Part shown: piece by piece, positions 1 through 8,463 of the stretch
Numbering within the stretch: position 1 is the first letter of the stretch
Layout of the letters: each line of letters opens with the position of its first letter
Assembly: GCF_019175365.1 (NCBI RefSeq)
Contig: NZ_CP059572.1
Location: 558,001 to 622,000, forward strand
From: Actinomadura graeca
Lineage (GTDB): Bacteria > Actinomycetota > Actinomycetes > Streptosporangiales > Streptosporangiaceae
Length of the DNA stretch: 64,000 nt
Direction of reading: 5' to 3'
The notes under the pieces: generated by a model
Told to the model about the DNA's origin: nothing
The model's database searches: none
Seen by the model: only the letters and a program-made list of their open reading frames with translations
Translations under genes and position numbers: made by a program

Positions 1-988
1 AGCCGCCGATGGCCGACATCGGGCGCGAGGGCTGGAGGAAGGACGGGTCGTCGATGCCGTGCCCGGGGCGCTTGGCGCGGACGGCGGCGCGCCAGCGGCC
101 GGCGAGCTCGGCGTCGGTGGCGCCGCCGCGCAGCGCGTCGCGCAGGCCGGACTCCTCGGTGGCGAACAGGCAGTTGCGGATCTGCCCGTCCGCGGTGAGC
201 CGGACCCGGTCGCAGGCGCCGCAGAACGGGCGGGTCACCGAGCCGATCACCCCGACGGCCGCCGGGCCGCCGTCGACCAGGAACGCCTCGGCGGGGGCGC
301 TGCCGCGGGCGTGCGCCTCGTCCGGCCGGAGCGTGAACGCCGCGGACAGCCGGTCGAGGATCTCGTCGGCGGTGATCATGTCGGCGCGCTTCCAGCCGTG
401 CTGGGCGTCCAGCGGCATCTGCTCGATGAACCGGAGCCGGTAGCCGTGCTCCAGGCAGTACCGCAGCAGCGGGACGGCCTCGTGATCGTTGATCCCCCGC
501 ATGAGCACCGCGTTGACCTTCACCGGCTCCAGGCCCGCGTCCCGGGCCGCGGCGAGGCCCGCCAGGACGTCGCCGAGCCGGTCGCGGTGCGCCAGGCGCT
601 TGAACGTCGCGGCGTCCAGGGTGTCGAGGGAGACGTTGACCCGGTCCAGGCCCGCGTCGGCGAGCGGCGCGGCCAGCCGGTCCAGCCCGATGCCGTTGGT
701 GGTCAGCGACACCTGGGGACGCGGCGTCAGCGCGGCCGTGGCCCGCACGATGCCCGGCAGGCCGCGGCGCAGCAGCGGCTCCCCGCCGGTGTAGCGGACC
801 TCGGTGATCCCGAGGTCGCGGACGCCGATGCCGACGAGGCGGAGCACCTCCTCGTCGGTGAGCAGCTCCGGCTTGGGCAGCCAGTCCAGCCCCTCCGGCG
901 GCATGCAGTACGAGCACCGCAGATTGCACCTGTCGGTGAGGGAGACCCGCAGGTCCGTCGCGACGCGGCCGAAGGTGTCGGCGAGCAC
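1..988 (-). CDS. moaA: GTP 3',8-cyclase MoaA (3' end cut by window edge)
   Basis: Radical-SAM enzyme for the first step of molybdenum cofactor synthesis (GTP to cyclic pyranopterin precursor, with MoaC). The N-terminal cluster motif CNLRCSYC lies at residues 21-28, followed by the TGGEPLLR glycine-rich motif. The C-terminal half carries the second cluster's cysteines (CGACDRVRLT and NCLF). The reading frame reaches the family's usual ending MSAIGG at the window edge, so only the stop codon is missing (about 329 residues seen, normal length). GTG at 988 is chosen over GTG at 994 because AGGAAAGG then sits at a proper distance. Moco is needed by formate dehydrogenase, which agrees with fdhD and the selenium genes further right. 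Function is confident; the exact start is not. Confidence 0.93.
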   Translation of the reverse strand, partial: MLADTFGRVATDLRVSLTDRCNLRCSYCMPPEGLDWLPKPELLTDEEVLRLVGIGVRDLGITEVRYTGGEPLLRRGLPGIVRATAALTPRPQVSLTTNGIGLDRLAAPLADAGLDRVNVSLDTLDAATFKRLAHRDRLGDVLAGLAAARDAGLEPVKVNAVLMRGINDHEAVPLLRYCLEHGYRLRFIEQMPLDAQHGWKRADMITADEILDRLSAAFTLRPDEAHARGSAPAEAFLVDGGPAAVGVIGSVTRPFCGACDRVRLTADGQIRNCLFATEESGLRDALRGGATDAELAGRWRAAVRAKRPGHGIDDPSFLQPSRPMSAIGG

Positions 989-1010
989 GGGCACCCCTTT
1001 CCTGCCTCTG

Positions 1011-1062
1011 GGCGGCCCGTCCCGCGGGCCGCCGCCTGTTCACGGTCGGTCGTCCCAGACTA
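1011..1062 (-). promoter_or_regulatory. moaA leader: -10-like box and 9-bp hairpin
   Basis: On the minus strand TAGTCT (1057-1062) fits an actinobacterial -10 (TAnnnT). Between it and the moaA start is a perfect 9-bp stem (1011-1019 with 1025-1033, 5-nt loop) ending about 17 nt before the ribosome site. No convincing -35 is seen. The conserved core of a Moco riboswitch was looked for and not found, so this is only a possible leader hairpin. Confidence 0.35.
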
Positions 1063-1162
1063 TTCCGGCGGGCGACGATCCGTCGCATCGCGGGCGGCGG
1101 AGTCCGGCCGTCCTGCCCGACAATCGTCCAAGACGGTCCGTTCCGATCGCGGGAGGCCAGGA

Positions 1163-1969
1163 GTGACAACGCCACAGGAGTGGGAGTTCGCGGGGACGCG
1201 GGGCGCCGTCACCGCGCGGATCTGGGCGGCGCCCGAACCCCGCTACGTCGCCGTGCTCGTCCACGGGTACGGCGAGCACCTCGGCCGCTACGGGCACGTC
1301 GCGGACGCGCTCGTCCGGCACGGCGCCACGGTCTGCGGGCCCGACCACATGGGGCACGGGCGCTCGGCGGGCGACCGCGTCCTGATCGAGGACTACGAGG
1401 ACGTCGTCGCCGACGTCCGCACGGTCGCCCGGGCGGCGGCCGGGGACCACCCGGGCCTGCCGGTCGTGATGATCGGCCATTCGATGGGCGGGCTGGTCGC
1501 CGCCCGGTACGCGCAGCTCCACGGCGGGGACCTCGCGGCGCTGGTGCTGTCCGCGCCGGTGCTGGGCCGCTGGCACGTCGTGGACGCGCTGCTCCCGCTG
1601 GAGGAGATGCCCGGCACGCCCCTCGACCCGTCCACGCTGTCCCGCGACGCGTCAGTGGGCGAGGCGTACGCCGCGGACCCGCTCGTCTGGCACGGGCCGT
1701 TCAAGAAGCCCACCGTCCGGGCCCTGGACGCGGCGCTCCGGCGGATCAACGGGTACGGCTCCCTCGGGGCGCTGCCCGTCCTCTACCTGCACGGGACCGC
1801 CGACGAGCTGGTCCGGCCGGAGGACACCCGGGTCGGCATTGAGGCGGTCCGCGGCGAGGGCCTCACCGAGCGGCACTACCCGGGCGCCCGCCACGAGGTC
1901 TTCAACGAGACCAACCGCGCCGAGGTCCTCGGCGACGTGACCGCGTTCGTCGACCGCGTCCTCCCCTGA
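1163..1969 (+). CDS. alpha/beta hydrolase, monoacylglycerol-lipase type
   Basis: Cytoplasmic serine hydrolase of 268 residues, likely acting on monoacylglycerols or similar esters. The oxyanion-hole motif HGYGEH is at about residues 34-39, the nucleophile elbow GHSMGG at 105-110 (Ser107), the acid residue in GTADELV and the catalytic His in ARHEVFNE. The GTG start at 1163 follows GGGAGGCCAGGA. The frame stays open far upstream, antisense to moaA, but codon use and the ribosome site support this start. It is divergent from moaA and followed closely by the nucleotidyltransferase gene on the same strand. No signal peptide. The substrate is inferred from family only. Confidence 0.88.
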   Translation: MTTPQEWEFAGTRGAVTARIWAAPEPRYVAVLVHGYGEHLGRYGHVADALVRHGATVCGPDHMGHGRSAGDRVLIEDYEDVVADVRTVARAAAGDHPGLPVVMIGHSMGGLVAARYAQLHGGDLAALVLSAPVLGRWHVVDALLPLEEMPGTPLDPSTLSRDASVGEAYAADPLVWHGPFKKPTVRALDAALRRINGYGSLGALPVLYLHGTADELVRPEDTRVGIEAVRGEGLTERHYPGARHEVFNETNRAEVLGDVTAFVDRVLP

Positions 1970-2027
1970 GACCCGGGCGGCGGAAATGACGTGCCGGTCC
2001 GTCACCGGCTCCGCCATGATGGGGATC

Positions 2028-2732
2028 ATGACGGCCCCTGGGAACGTGCTCCTCTACGGGATCGTGGGGTCCACCGCCTACGGCCTCGCCGGGCCCGGCT
2101 CCGACATCGACCGGCTCGGCGTCTACGCGGCGCCCACCATCGCCTTCCACGGCCTGAACCCGCCCACCGGACGGCAGGCGACCGTCGTCACCGCGCAACC
2201 GGACGTGACGTTCCACGAGGCCGCCAAGTTCGCGACGCTGTGCCTGGGCATGAACCCGACGGTCACCGAGCTGCTCTGGCTGCCGGACGAGTTGTACGAG
2301 GCCCGCACCCCGCTCGGGGACCGGCTCATCGGCCTCCGGGAGGCGTTCCTGTCCGCCCGCCGGGTCAAGGACGCCTACCTCGGCTACGCCGTGTCCCAGT
2401 TCCGCCGCATGGAGTCACGCGACGCGTCCTCCGGGGCCGGGACCGCGAAGAAGACCGCCAAGCACGCCCGGCACCTCGCCCGCCTCGTCCACCAGGGCCT
2501 TCTCCTGTACAGTGGCGGGACGCTCGACGTCCGGCTCCAGGATCCGCAGTGGTACCTCGACTTCGGGGAGCGCGTCGCGGCCGGCGACCTCACCGCGGCA
2601 CGGGACGTCCTCGCGAAGGCCGAGGCCGACTTCGCCGCCGCCCGCACTCCCCTGCCAGAGGAGCCCGACCGCGCCCGCGTCGAGGAGTGGCTGCACACCG
2701 TCCGCGCCGCCCACCTCCCGCGGCCTTCCTGA
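2028..2732 (+). CDS. RlaP/YcgL-type nucleotidyltransferase domain protein
   Basis: A 234-residue protein of the predicted nucleotidyltransferase family COG3541 (polymerase-beta fold). The signature GSTAYG at residues 14-19 is followed by SDID at 25-28, which supplies the two metal-binding aspartates. The C-terminal half is basic and helical. The substrate of this family is not known. Several in-frame starts exist (1986, 2016, 2019, 2028); 2028 places the catalytic motif at the usual distance from the N terminus. It lies 58 bp after the hydrolase gene and may share its transcript. Confidence 0.75.
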   Translation: MTAPGNVLLYGIVGSTAYGLAGPGSDIDRLGVYAAPTIAFHGLNPPTGRQATVVTAQPDVTFHEAAKFATLCLGMNPTVTELLWLPDELYEARTPLGDRLIGLREAFLSARRVKDAYLGYAVSQFRRMESRDASSGAGTAKKTAKHARHLARLVHQGLLLYSGGTLDVRLQDPQWYLDFGERVAAGDLTAARDVLAKAEADFAAARTPLPEEPDRARVEEWLHTVRAAHLPRPS

Positions 2733-2782
2733 CGACCGCGCCGGATCTTCACCGCCCACGCGCTGCACCGCGCGGCTAGGGA

Positions 2783-3577
2783 CTAAGGCCGCTTGCGGGC
2801 GACGCCACCGGCGCAGGCGACCTCGGGAAGCGAGCCCCACGGCGCGGAGTCGGGCCGCCACCGCGTCACGGGCACGACGCCGGGCTCGACCATCTCCAGG
2901 CCGTCGAGATAGCCGGCGATGTCGTCCAGGCTCCGGGGCGTGTAGGCGACCGCGCCACTGCCTGCGTTGTAGGCGCGGATGGCCTCCATGTAGGCCGGGT
3001 CGGTGTCGGTGCCGTCGTAGACCGCCAGGTAGCTCCCCGGAGCCAACGCCGCCATGAGCCGCGCCACGATCGCGCGGGCGCGGTCGTAGTCGTCCACCAG
3101 GCCCAGGATCCCCATGAGCATGAGCGCCACCGGACGGGTCAGGTCGAGCGTGCGTGCGGCCTCCGCGAGGATGGCGTCCGGGTCGCGGACGTCCGCCTCG
3201 ACGTAGTCGGTGGCGCCCTCGGGGCTGCTCGTCAGCAGAGCCCTCGCATGCACCAGCACCAGCGGGTCGTTGTCGACGTAGACGACGCGCGCCTCGGGCG
3301 CGACCCGCTGCGCGACCTCGTGGGTGTTGTCCATGGTGGGCAGCCCGGTGCCGATGTCCAGGAACTGGAGGATCCCGGCGTCGCCCGCCAGGTACCGCAC
3401 CACCCGGATGAGCATGTACCGGGAGTGGCGCGCCATGTCGACCATCCCCGGAAAGGTCTGGAAGACCCTCTCACCGGCCTGCCGGTCGACGGGATAGTTG
3501 TCCTTACCGCCGAGCAGGAAGTTCCAGACCCGCGCCGAATGCGGCACGGACGTGTCGATCCTGGGGTCTGCGCTCAC
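2783..3577 (-). CDS. SAM-dependent methyltransferase, DUF574 family
   Basis: A 264-residue methyltransferase of the actinomycete family DUF574/Methyltransf_19. The family signature ARVWNFLLGGKDNYP is at residues 15-29, and the SAM-binding glycine loop is FLDIGTGLPT, followed by the acidic VYVDNDP. Such genes are abundant in actinomycetes and their substrates are mostly unknown. The GTG start at 3577 follows GGAGGAGG; the frame continues upstream but lacks a better site. It converges with the nucleotidyltransferase gene across a 50-bp gap. Confidence 0.9.
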   Translation of the reverse strand: MSADPRIDTSVPHSARVWNFLLGGKDNYPVDRQAGERVFQTFPGMVDMARHSRYMLIRVVRYLAGDAGILQFLDIGTGLPTMDNTHEVAQRVAPEARVVYVDNDPLVLVHARALLTSSPEGATDYVEADVRDPDAILAEAARTLDLTRPVALMLMGILGLVDDYDRARAIVARLMAALAPGSYLAVYDGTDTDPAYMEAIRAYNAGSGAVAYTPRSLDDIAGYLDGLEMVEPGVVPVTRWRPDSAPWGSLPEVACAGGVARKRP

Positions 3578-3669
3578 GGCGCCTCCTCCGGTCAGGGCCC
3601 CGTACCCTACGCCGAAGCCGTCCCGAAAGTGACAGACACGGCACGAACGGTATCGGCCCGGGGTGTCCG

Positions 3670-3932
3670 CTAGAAGCGCGTGGTGCCATCGCTCCTGGCC
3701 GCCTGGCGCACTTGCTCGGCCGCCGGCCCGCCACGCAGACCGTGCAGGTCCGCGCCGCATCAGGGCCGACCGCGCCTGATTGACAGCCCCACCCGCTCGG
3801 CCGCCGTCAACGACGCCCGCTCGGCGTCGCCCAGCCGGACGCGCTCACCGGCCAGCCGCCGCGCCGCAGGCCCCACAGCGCCGCCACAACACCCAGTGCC
3901 AGCCCTGTCAACACCATGAAATCCCTCGGCAT
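3670..3932 (-). pseudogene. Frameshifted, internally deleted paralogue of the pentapeptide-repeat protein
   Basis: This stretch reads, in three shifted frames, as both ends of the protein encoded at 5544-6491. An ATG at 3932 with AGGGGG upstream opens MPRDFMVL and ALGVVAALWGL. After a frameshift come LAGERVRLGDAERASLTAAE (intact gene: LSGEHAELTPAERRSLTAAE), then after another shift VNQARSALM (intact: VNQSRSALM). The C terminus AARSDGTTRF-stop matches VARTDASTRF-stop, and the last roughly 45 bases are nearly identical in DNA. The whole pentapeptide domain, about 600 bp, is missing. It is a dead copy left by duplication of the locus. Confidence 0.75.
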
Positions 3933-4029
3933 GGCGTCCCCCTAACAGCGAGTCGCTTCCCCGACTCCTTCGCCTCTCTGACGGTGCGCATACTCTTGCC
4001 GTGACACCTTCACCGATCGGAGCAGCTCG

Positions 4030-4407
4030 ATGGACACGACATTCGGACAGGGCGATGAAGAGCTCAGCGAGCACATCTCTTCGATCAATATGGACGAACT
4101 CCGTCAGATGGCAGAAGACTTGCAGAATCTCGGGGCGGTCCTGGAGACCCCTGCCGGTCACGTGCCACATGTCACCGTGACGGCAGGTGACGTCACCGCC
4201 GAATTATTCCAGGTCACCGATAGAAACGCACCGAACCTGCAACGCGCCCTCCTCCGGGACGACCACTATTACATGCTGATCGTCGACGGCCGCCTCAAAG
4301 GGGTCGTCTTCTCGGAAGAACTGGCCGCCGTACTCGCGGCGGTCCTCGCCACTACGGCCGGCGAGGCCGGGCAAACGGATGCCCGGCCCCTCGAAGAACG
4401 ACCCTAG
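4030..4407 (+). CDS. hypothetical protein, 125 aa
   Basis: Family not recognised. It is a soluble acidic protein without signal or membrane segment. The N terminus is helical and acidic, the middle looks like beta strands (HVTVTAGDVTAELFQV), and the C terminus is alanine-rich. Composition is clearly less GC-rich than neighbouring housekeeping genes, suggesting acquired DNA. The start ATG has GGAG 8-11 nt upstream. Its stop TAG shares a CTAG tetranucleotide with the stop of the convergent secreted-protein gene, so the two genes overlap by 4 bp. Confidence 0.6.
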   Translation: MDTTFGQGDEELSEHISSINMDELRQMAEDLQNLGAVLETPAGHVPHVTVTAGDVTAELFQVTDRNAPNLQRALLRDDHYYMLIVDGRLKGVVFSEELAAVLAAVLATTAGEAGQTDARPLEERP

Positions 4408-4988
4408 AAGCACCACCAGCTCTTCTCGCCGCTTGTCGCGGCGTTGGTGGCGTTCTGGCCCCTGTAGGTGACGGTGAGCCAGGTCTTCGTGCGGTACTTG
4501 TGAGATCCGTGTGCGTCATGAGAGCACTTGTACGAGGCCGTCGACCTGGACGCACGGCCGATGTTGCAGCCGCGCTTCACCGACCCGTTGGCGACGACGC
4601 TCCACACCCCTTCAAAGGTGAAGTACTCTTCGAGGTCGGTTTCCACCCGACAGTCATCAGGCTTGGGCACGGTGCATCGCACGATTTCACCCTGCGCGAT
4701 GATCGGTGGCTTGTTGTAGATGAGAGTGTCCGGGTCATCTGCCCTCACGACACATCCCACCACGGGCGCGTTGACATTTTTCACCGCTGCGAGGACGGCC
4801 TGTCCGCTCTTCACGTCGATACCAGCGAACGCGGAGGAATCACCCCCCGCTCCACCAGGCTTCCCGGGCAGCGTATCCGAGCCCGCACCCGGCGTGGGAC
4901 CGGTAGCCGCATCGGCCAAGTTCGGAGCGAACGCCACGGCTAAGAGCCCCGCAGCCGCAGCAGCGGAAATCCTCGTCTTGATCTTCAT
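4404..4988 (-). CDS. secreted cysteine-rich hypothetical protein
   Basis: A 194-residue exported protein of unknown function. The N terminus MKIKTRISAAAAAGLLAVAF is a Sec signal peptide with likely cleavage after ADAA near residue 29. The mature part has six cysteines (in VGCVV, RCTV, DDCRV, GCNIG, YKCS and the terminal WWCF), an even number consistent with disulfides. The ATG at 4988 is preceded by GGAAGGTGGG; an upstream in-frame start would bury the signal peptide and is not favoured. It lies inside the lower-GC patch. It could be a small secreted effector or surface protein; nothing visible gives an enzymatic role. Confidence 0.72.
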   Translation of the reverse strand: MKIKTRISAAAAAGLLAVAFAPNLADAATGPTPGAGSDTLPGKPGGAGGDSSAFAGIDVKSGQAVLAAVKNVNAPVVGCVVRADDPDTLIYNKPPIIAQGEIVRCTVPKPDDCRVETDLEEYFTFEGVWSVVANGSVKRGCNIGRASRSTASYKCSHDAHGSHKYRTKTWLTVTYRGQNATNAATSGEKSWWCF

Positions 4989-5092
4989 TTCCCACCTTCC
5001 GGCTCTGTCCAGACAAATTCTGTCAAGCGGGGAAGCGGGGTTGGTCAGAATCTGCCTGATCTTGACAAGAACCCGCAAGCGCGAGACCGACT

Positions 5093-5317
5093 GTGGTCAC
5101 CTTCCGCACCCCATGCCCCGGCGCCGAGCCCGTCGTCCTGGCCGCCCTGACCCCGCCCGGCCTGAGCCTCCGTACGAGCCCGACCCGCGTGCTCACCGCG
5201 CTCGGCGACGAGCGCCAGGTCCGTCCGCGCAGCTGGAGGCCGCGCTGCCCGCACGCCTGTGGCGCCGACTGGCCATCACGCGGCGTGTCCCGCGTCCCCG
5301 CCGACGGATCGCCGTGA
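5093..5317 (+). pseudogene. possible frameshifted coding remnant, unknown
   Basis: The 5079-5543 gap holds no convincing intact gene. From 5093 one plus-strand frame (VVTFRTPCPGAEPVVLAALT) has G or C at nearly every third position until about 5225. The signal then moves to another frame (AQLEAALPARLWRRLAITRR), as expected of a broken gene. No family is recognised. A minus-strand frame with a hydrophobic N terminus (5457 downward) is an alternative, but its codon bias is poor. Nothing was recognised from 5330 to 5543. Confidence 0.3.
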
Positions 5318-5543
5318 CGCAACCCGCGCCGCCAGTCTTTGCAGTGCCACCACCTACAAGGACGAGGACGCCGCCGATGGCCGAGGACGATCTGCAGGCA
5401 GGCGGCCCCTCCGGCGGTGACGGAGAAGACGACGGCAGCGAAGACGGCCAGGCGCACGTTCTACCCCGACCTACGGCGATCGGCCCGACTGCGGATACGC
5501 ACCCATGTTGATCCCCGTGCTGCCGAGCTCTCGTGCGTTGGCC

Positions 5544-6491
5544 CTAGAAGCGTGTGGAGGCATCGGTCCTGGCCACCATTCGCAACTGCTTTGGCGTGGG
5601 AGCACCCATGGATGCGCGCAGGTCCGCTCCACGCAAGTCCGTGTGCGTCAGATCCGCGCCGAAAAGCTTCGCGCCGGACAGGTATGCCCCGCGCAGGTCC
5701 GCGCCGGACAGCTTCGCGCCGGTCAGGTCCGCGTGCGCCAGGTCCGCGTGGGTCACGTCCGCACCGGTCAGGTTCGCGCCGGACAGCTTCGCGATGGACA
5801 GCTTCACGCCAGACAGGTTCTTGCCATGAAGGTCGGCATCGCGCAGATCGACGGTGCCCAGATGAAGCTGGGCCCGGCCGAGCACAGTCAGAGCCGATTC
5901 AACGTCCACCGCCAGCCGGGTCCTGTCCGACCCCGCCGGTGGCCTGTCCTGGGCGTGGCTACGGATGTAGGCGGCCAGCACCTCGATGATGGTTGGGCGG
6001 TCGCGCGAGGAGTCGGCCATCAGCCGTTCCAGTGCGTAGATCCCGCCCATGCGCACCTCGGGCCTGCCCGACCCCAGTTGCTCGATCGCCTTGGTGTAGC
6101 GATCGGTGACCTGGGCCTGCCGGCTGATGTCCAGGGTCCGTGCAGTGTAGATCAGGCCAGCTGCGGTGAACGCCACGCCCACGATCACCACCAGCCCGGT
6201 CACCGACTGCATCAGCGCCGACCGCGACTGGTTGACCGCCTCCACCCGCTCGGCTGCCGTCAGTGATCTCCGTTCGGCCGGAGTCAACTCGGCGTGCTCG
6301 CCCGACAGCCAGCGCGCAACTGGTCCGAGCAAACCCCATAACGCCAGTACCGCCGCGCCGACCACGGCCCCGCCCGCAAGCAGCCACCGCACCGTGTCCG
6401 ACGGCCGCCACACCATCGCACCCCAGACGGCCGCCAGCACCCCCAGCGCCAACGCCGTCGCCACCAGTTCCTGTGCCCTCGGCCGCTGCAT
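5544..6491 (-). CDS. membrane-anchored pentapeptide-repeat protein
   Basis: A 315-residue protein with an N-terminal membrane part and a C-terminal right-handed beta-helix. Hydrophobic segments are at about residues 10-26, 36-60 and 105-128, with a charged stretch (SGEHAELTPAERRSLTAAE) between the second and third. A helical linker follows (TDRYTKAIEQLGSGRPEVRM), typical of this actinobacterial family. From about residue 225 come roughly fifteen A(D/N)LxG/H-type pentapeptides (LSGADLRGAYLSGAKLFGAD). The molecular role of the family is unknown. ATG 6491 has GGGGGTGG upstream. A decayed paralogue lies at 3670-3932. Confidence 0.82.
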   Translation of the reverse strand: MQRPRAQELVATALALGVLAAVWGAMVWRPSDTVRWLLAGGAVVGAAVLALWGLLGPVARWLSGEHAELTPAERRSLTAAERVEAVNQSRSALMQSVTGLVVIVGVAFTAAGLIYTARTLDISRQAQVTDRYTKAIEQLGSGRPEVRMGGIYALERLMADSSRDRPTIIEVLAAYIRSHAQDRPPAGSDRTRLAVDVESALTVLGRAQLHLGTVDLRDADLHGKNLSGVKLSIAKLSGANLTGADVTHADLAHADLTGAKLSGADLRGAYLSGAKLFGADLTHTDLRGADLRASMGAPTPKQLRMVARTDASTRF

Positions 6492-6660
6492 GATCCACCC
6501 CCTCGACACCTGAAACGCGCGCCAGGAAGACATGTATCGTTCCGGCACCGCGGCGTGATGCCCTTTCTGTCGAAGTTGCACGGAAACCCGGTCGGACTCG
6601 GTCGAATGTGTGTGCGAGTGCGACGTACGCTGACCTCGTTAACTCCCCCGGTCCGCCGCG

Positions 6661-7060
6661 TCGACGGCGGTCGCCGGACTCGTCCACGACGGGCGCGTCC
6701 ATCTCGCGGAAGTTGTGCCGGGCCCTCAAGCCCAGAGCCGGACGGCGAGGATCTGGGGCGCTTCATGGTGACCACCTTCGTCGACGCCGTCCGGTCTACG
6801 CTGCGTGACTGCGGATGATTGCCCGCGGACGACGAGCGCCAGGACGGCGGCAGGTTCCTGGCGGGCGTCCGTGGGCGCCTGTCTGAGATCAAGGACGACT
6901 TCAAGGTCGGCGAGGCAGCCAGCGGGTATGCCGCGATCGGCTGCGGCGTGGACCCGGCGCTCGGCGCGCTGTATGCCACCGCGCGCTCCTCCCGCCGAGG
7001 CGGCGCCTGGCGGACGGTACTGGAGGGCGCAGCAGGAGTGCGCGCCCGTTCGCGTTGCCC
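6661..7060 (+). pseudogene. Broken Ntn-hydrolase (HslV/proteasome-like) gene
   Basis: Frame-wise G/C at third positions marks old coding sequence in pieces. First comes TAVAGLVHDGRVHLA (from 6664), recalling the N-terminal Thr segment of small HslV-like Ntn hydrolases. After a shift near 6745 come EDLGRFMVTTFVDAVRSTLR, an in-frame TGA at 6816-6818, GGRFLAGVRGRLSEIKDDF, VGEAASGYAAIGCG and ALGALYATA. The order and wording match that family as I remember it. The central part and the start codon are lost, and the TGA sits where related proteins, as I recall them, have Trp. The remaining sequence from 6492 to 6660 shows nothing clear. The family assignment needs a search; the broken state is visible. 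Confidence 0.5.
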
Positions 7061-7085
7061 GGCAGGGCACATCCCGGCACACGGA

Positions 7086-7140
7086 CCCCGGGGAAGTGCC
7101 CGGGATCTGCCGGGGACTCTTGGGGAACACTTCTCCGGGG
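7086..7140. repeat. 13-bp inverted repeat, one mismatch
   Basis: CCCCGGGGAAGTG (7086-7098) pairs with CACTTCTCCGGGG (7128-7140) across 29 nt. It lies between the Ntn-hydrolase remnant and the end of rtcB, where it could act as a terminator for either strand. There is no T-run. Confidence 0.4.
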
Positions 7141-7180
7141 CCAGCGATTCGCGGTTTCACCGCACGTCACCTGCAGGGGT

Positions 7181-8374
7181 TCAGCCCTTGATGCAGATGA
7201 GCTGGCGGAGGTGGGCCACTACCTCGACCAGGTCGGACTGGGCCTCGATCACCGTCTCCAGGTCCTTGTAGGCGGCGGGGATCTCGTCGATGATGCCGCC
7301 GTCCTTGCGGCATTCGACGCCGCGGGTCTGCTCGACCACGTCGTCCACGGTGTAGGTCCTGCGGGCCTTGGTGCGGCTCATCCGGCGGCCCGCGCCGTGG
7401 GAGGCGGAGTTGAAGGCGGTCTCGTTGCCGAGGCCGCGGACGATGTAGGTGCCGGTCGCCATCGAGCCCGGGATGATGCCGAGGTCGCCGGAGGCGGCGC
7501 GGATCGCGCCCTTGCGGGTGACGAGCAGGTCGACGCCGTCGTACTCCTCCTCCGCCACGTAGTTGTGGTGGCAGGAGATGACCTCGCCCCACGTGCAGCG
7601 GGCCTCGCCGAAGCGCTTGGTGACGACGTCCTGCGCGAGCGCCATCATCATCGCGCGGTTGCGGCGCGCGTACTCCTGCGCCCAGAACAGGTCGTGGCGG
7701 TAGGCGTCCATCGTCGTGGTGCCGGAGAGGAACACGGCGAGGTCGGCGTCCGGGAGGTCCTGGTTGTGCGGGAGCCTGCGGGCGGCCTCGACGTGGTGCT
7801 CGGCCAGCTCGTTGCCGATGTTGCGGGAACCCGAGTGCAGGACGAGCCAGATCGCGCCGTCGCCGTCCGCGCACAGCTCCAGGAAGTGGTTGCCGCCGCC
7901 GAGCGAGCCCATCTGCTTGCGCGCGCGGCCGAGGCGGGCGCGCACCGCCGGGTGCAGGTCGTCGAACGCCTTCCAGAAGTCGTACCAGCCGCGCTCCTTC
8001 AGGCTCGGGAGGCCGGACGGGTCGACCGGCTGCCGGTGCGCGCCGCGGCCGACGGGGACCGCGCGCTCCAGCCTGTGCCGGATTCCGGCGAGGTCGTCCG
8101 GCATGTCCTCGACGGTGAGGGACGACCCGGCGGCGGTCATCCCGCAGCCGATGTCCACGCCGACGGCGGCGGGCGACACCGCGTCGCGCATCGCGATCAC
8201 CGAGCCGACCGTGGTGCCCTTGCCGTAGTGGACGTCCGGCATGACGGCGAGGCCCTCCACCCACGGCAGGGCGGAGACGTTGCGGAGCTGGTCGAGGGCG
8301 ATGTCCTCGACGGTGTCGGGGTCGGCCCACATCCGGATGGGAACGCGGCCGCCCTTGAGCGTCTGGTACGGCAT
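7181..8374 (-). CDS. rtcB: RtcB-family RNA ligase
   Basis: A 397-residue 3'-phosphate/5'-OH RNA ligase (GTP- and Mn-dependent) that repairs or splices cleaved RNAs such as tRNA. Visible signatures are MPDVHYGKG at residues 45-53, GVDIGCGM at 72-79 with the metal-binding Cys78, GGGNHF, HSGSRNIGN, the HHNY histidines, GSMATGTYIVRG and the C-terminal SHGAGR, whose His is the guanylation site. Length is that of the shorter bacterial branch. The ATG is preceded by AAGGAGAAGG. It lies 89 nt downstream of selB on the same strand; no functional link between them is established. Confidence 0.93.
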   Translation of the reverse strand: MPYQTLKGGRVPIRMWADPDTVEDIALDQLRNVSALPWVEGLAVMPDVHYGKGTTVGSVIAMRDAVSPAAVGVDIGCGMTAAGSSLTVEDMPDDLAGIRHRLERAVPVGRGAHRQPVDPSGLPSLKERGWYDFWKAFDDLHPAVRARLGRARKQMGSLGGGNHFLELCADGDGAIWLVLHSGSRNIGNELAEHHVEAARRLPHNQDLPDADLAVFLSGTTTMDAYRHDLFWAQEYARRNRAMMMALAQDVVTKRFGEARCTWGEVISCHHNYVAEEEYDGVDLLVTRKGAIRAASGDLGIIPGSMATGTYIVRGLGNETAFNSASHGAGRRMSRTKARRTYTVDDVVEQTRGVECRKDGGIIDEIPAAYKDLETVIEAQSDLVEVVAHLRQLICIKG

Positions 8375-8463
8375 GCCTTCTCCTTGTGCGGGGTCCGGAC
8401 CGTGATCTATGACGCCAGAAACGCCGTGTGCGTTTCAAAGGGTTTTTCCCGCATGGGCGGGTG

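Noticed and set aside
1011..1162. Moco riboswitch upstream of moaA
   Set aside because: A hairpin is present, but the conserved core of that riboswitch could not be found.
5023..5457. Minus-strand gene with a hydrophobic N terminus
   Set aside because: Third-position bias supports plus-strand frames instead, and the predicted protein after residue 30 is low-complexity Arg/Gly.
6816..6818. In-frame TGA read as selenocysteine, given the Sec genes nearby
   Set aside because: The frame is also broken near 6745, the start and centre of the gene are missing, and the Ntn-hydrolase family has no redox Cys there (I recall Trp). A nonsense change in a pseudogene is simpler.
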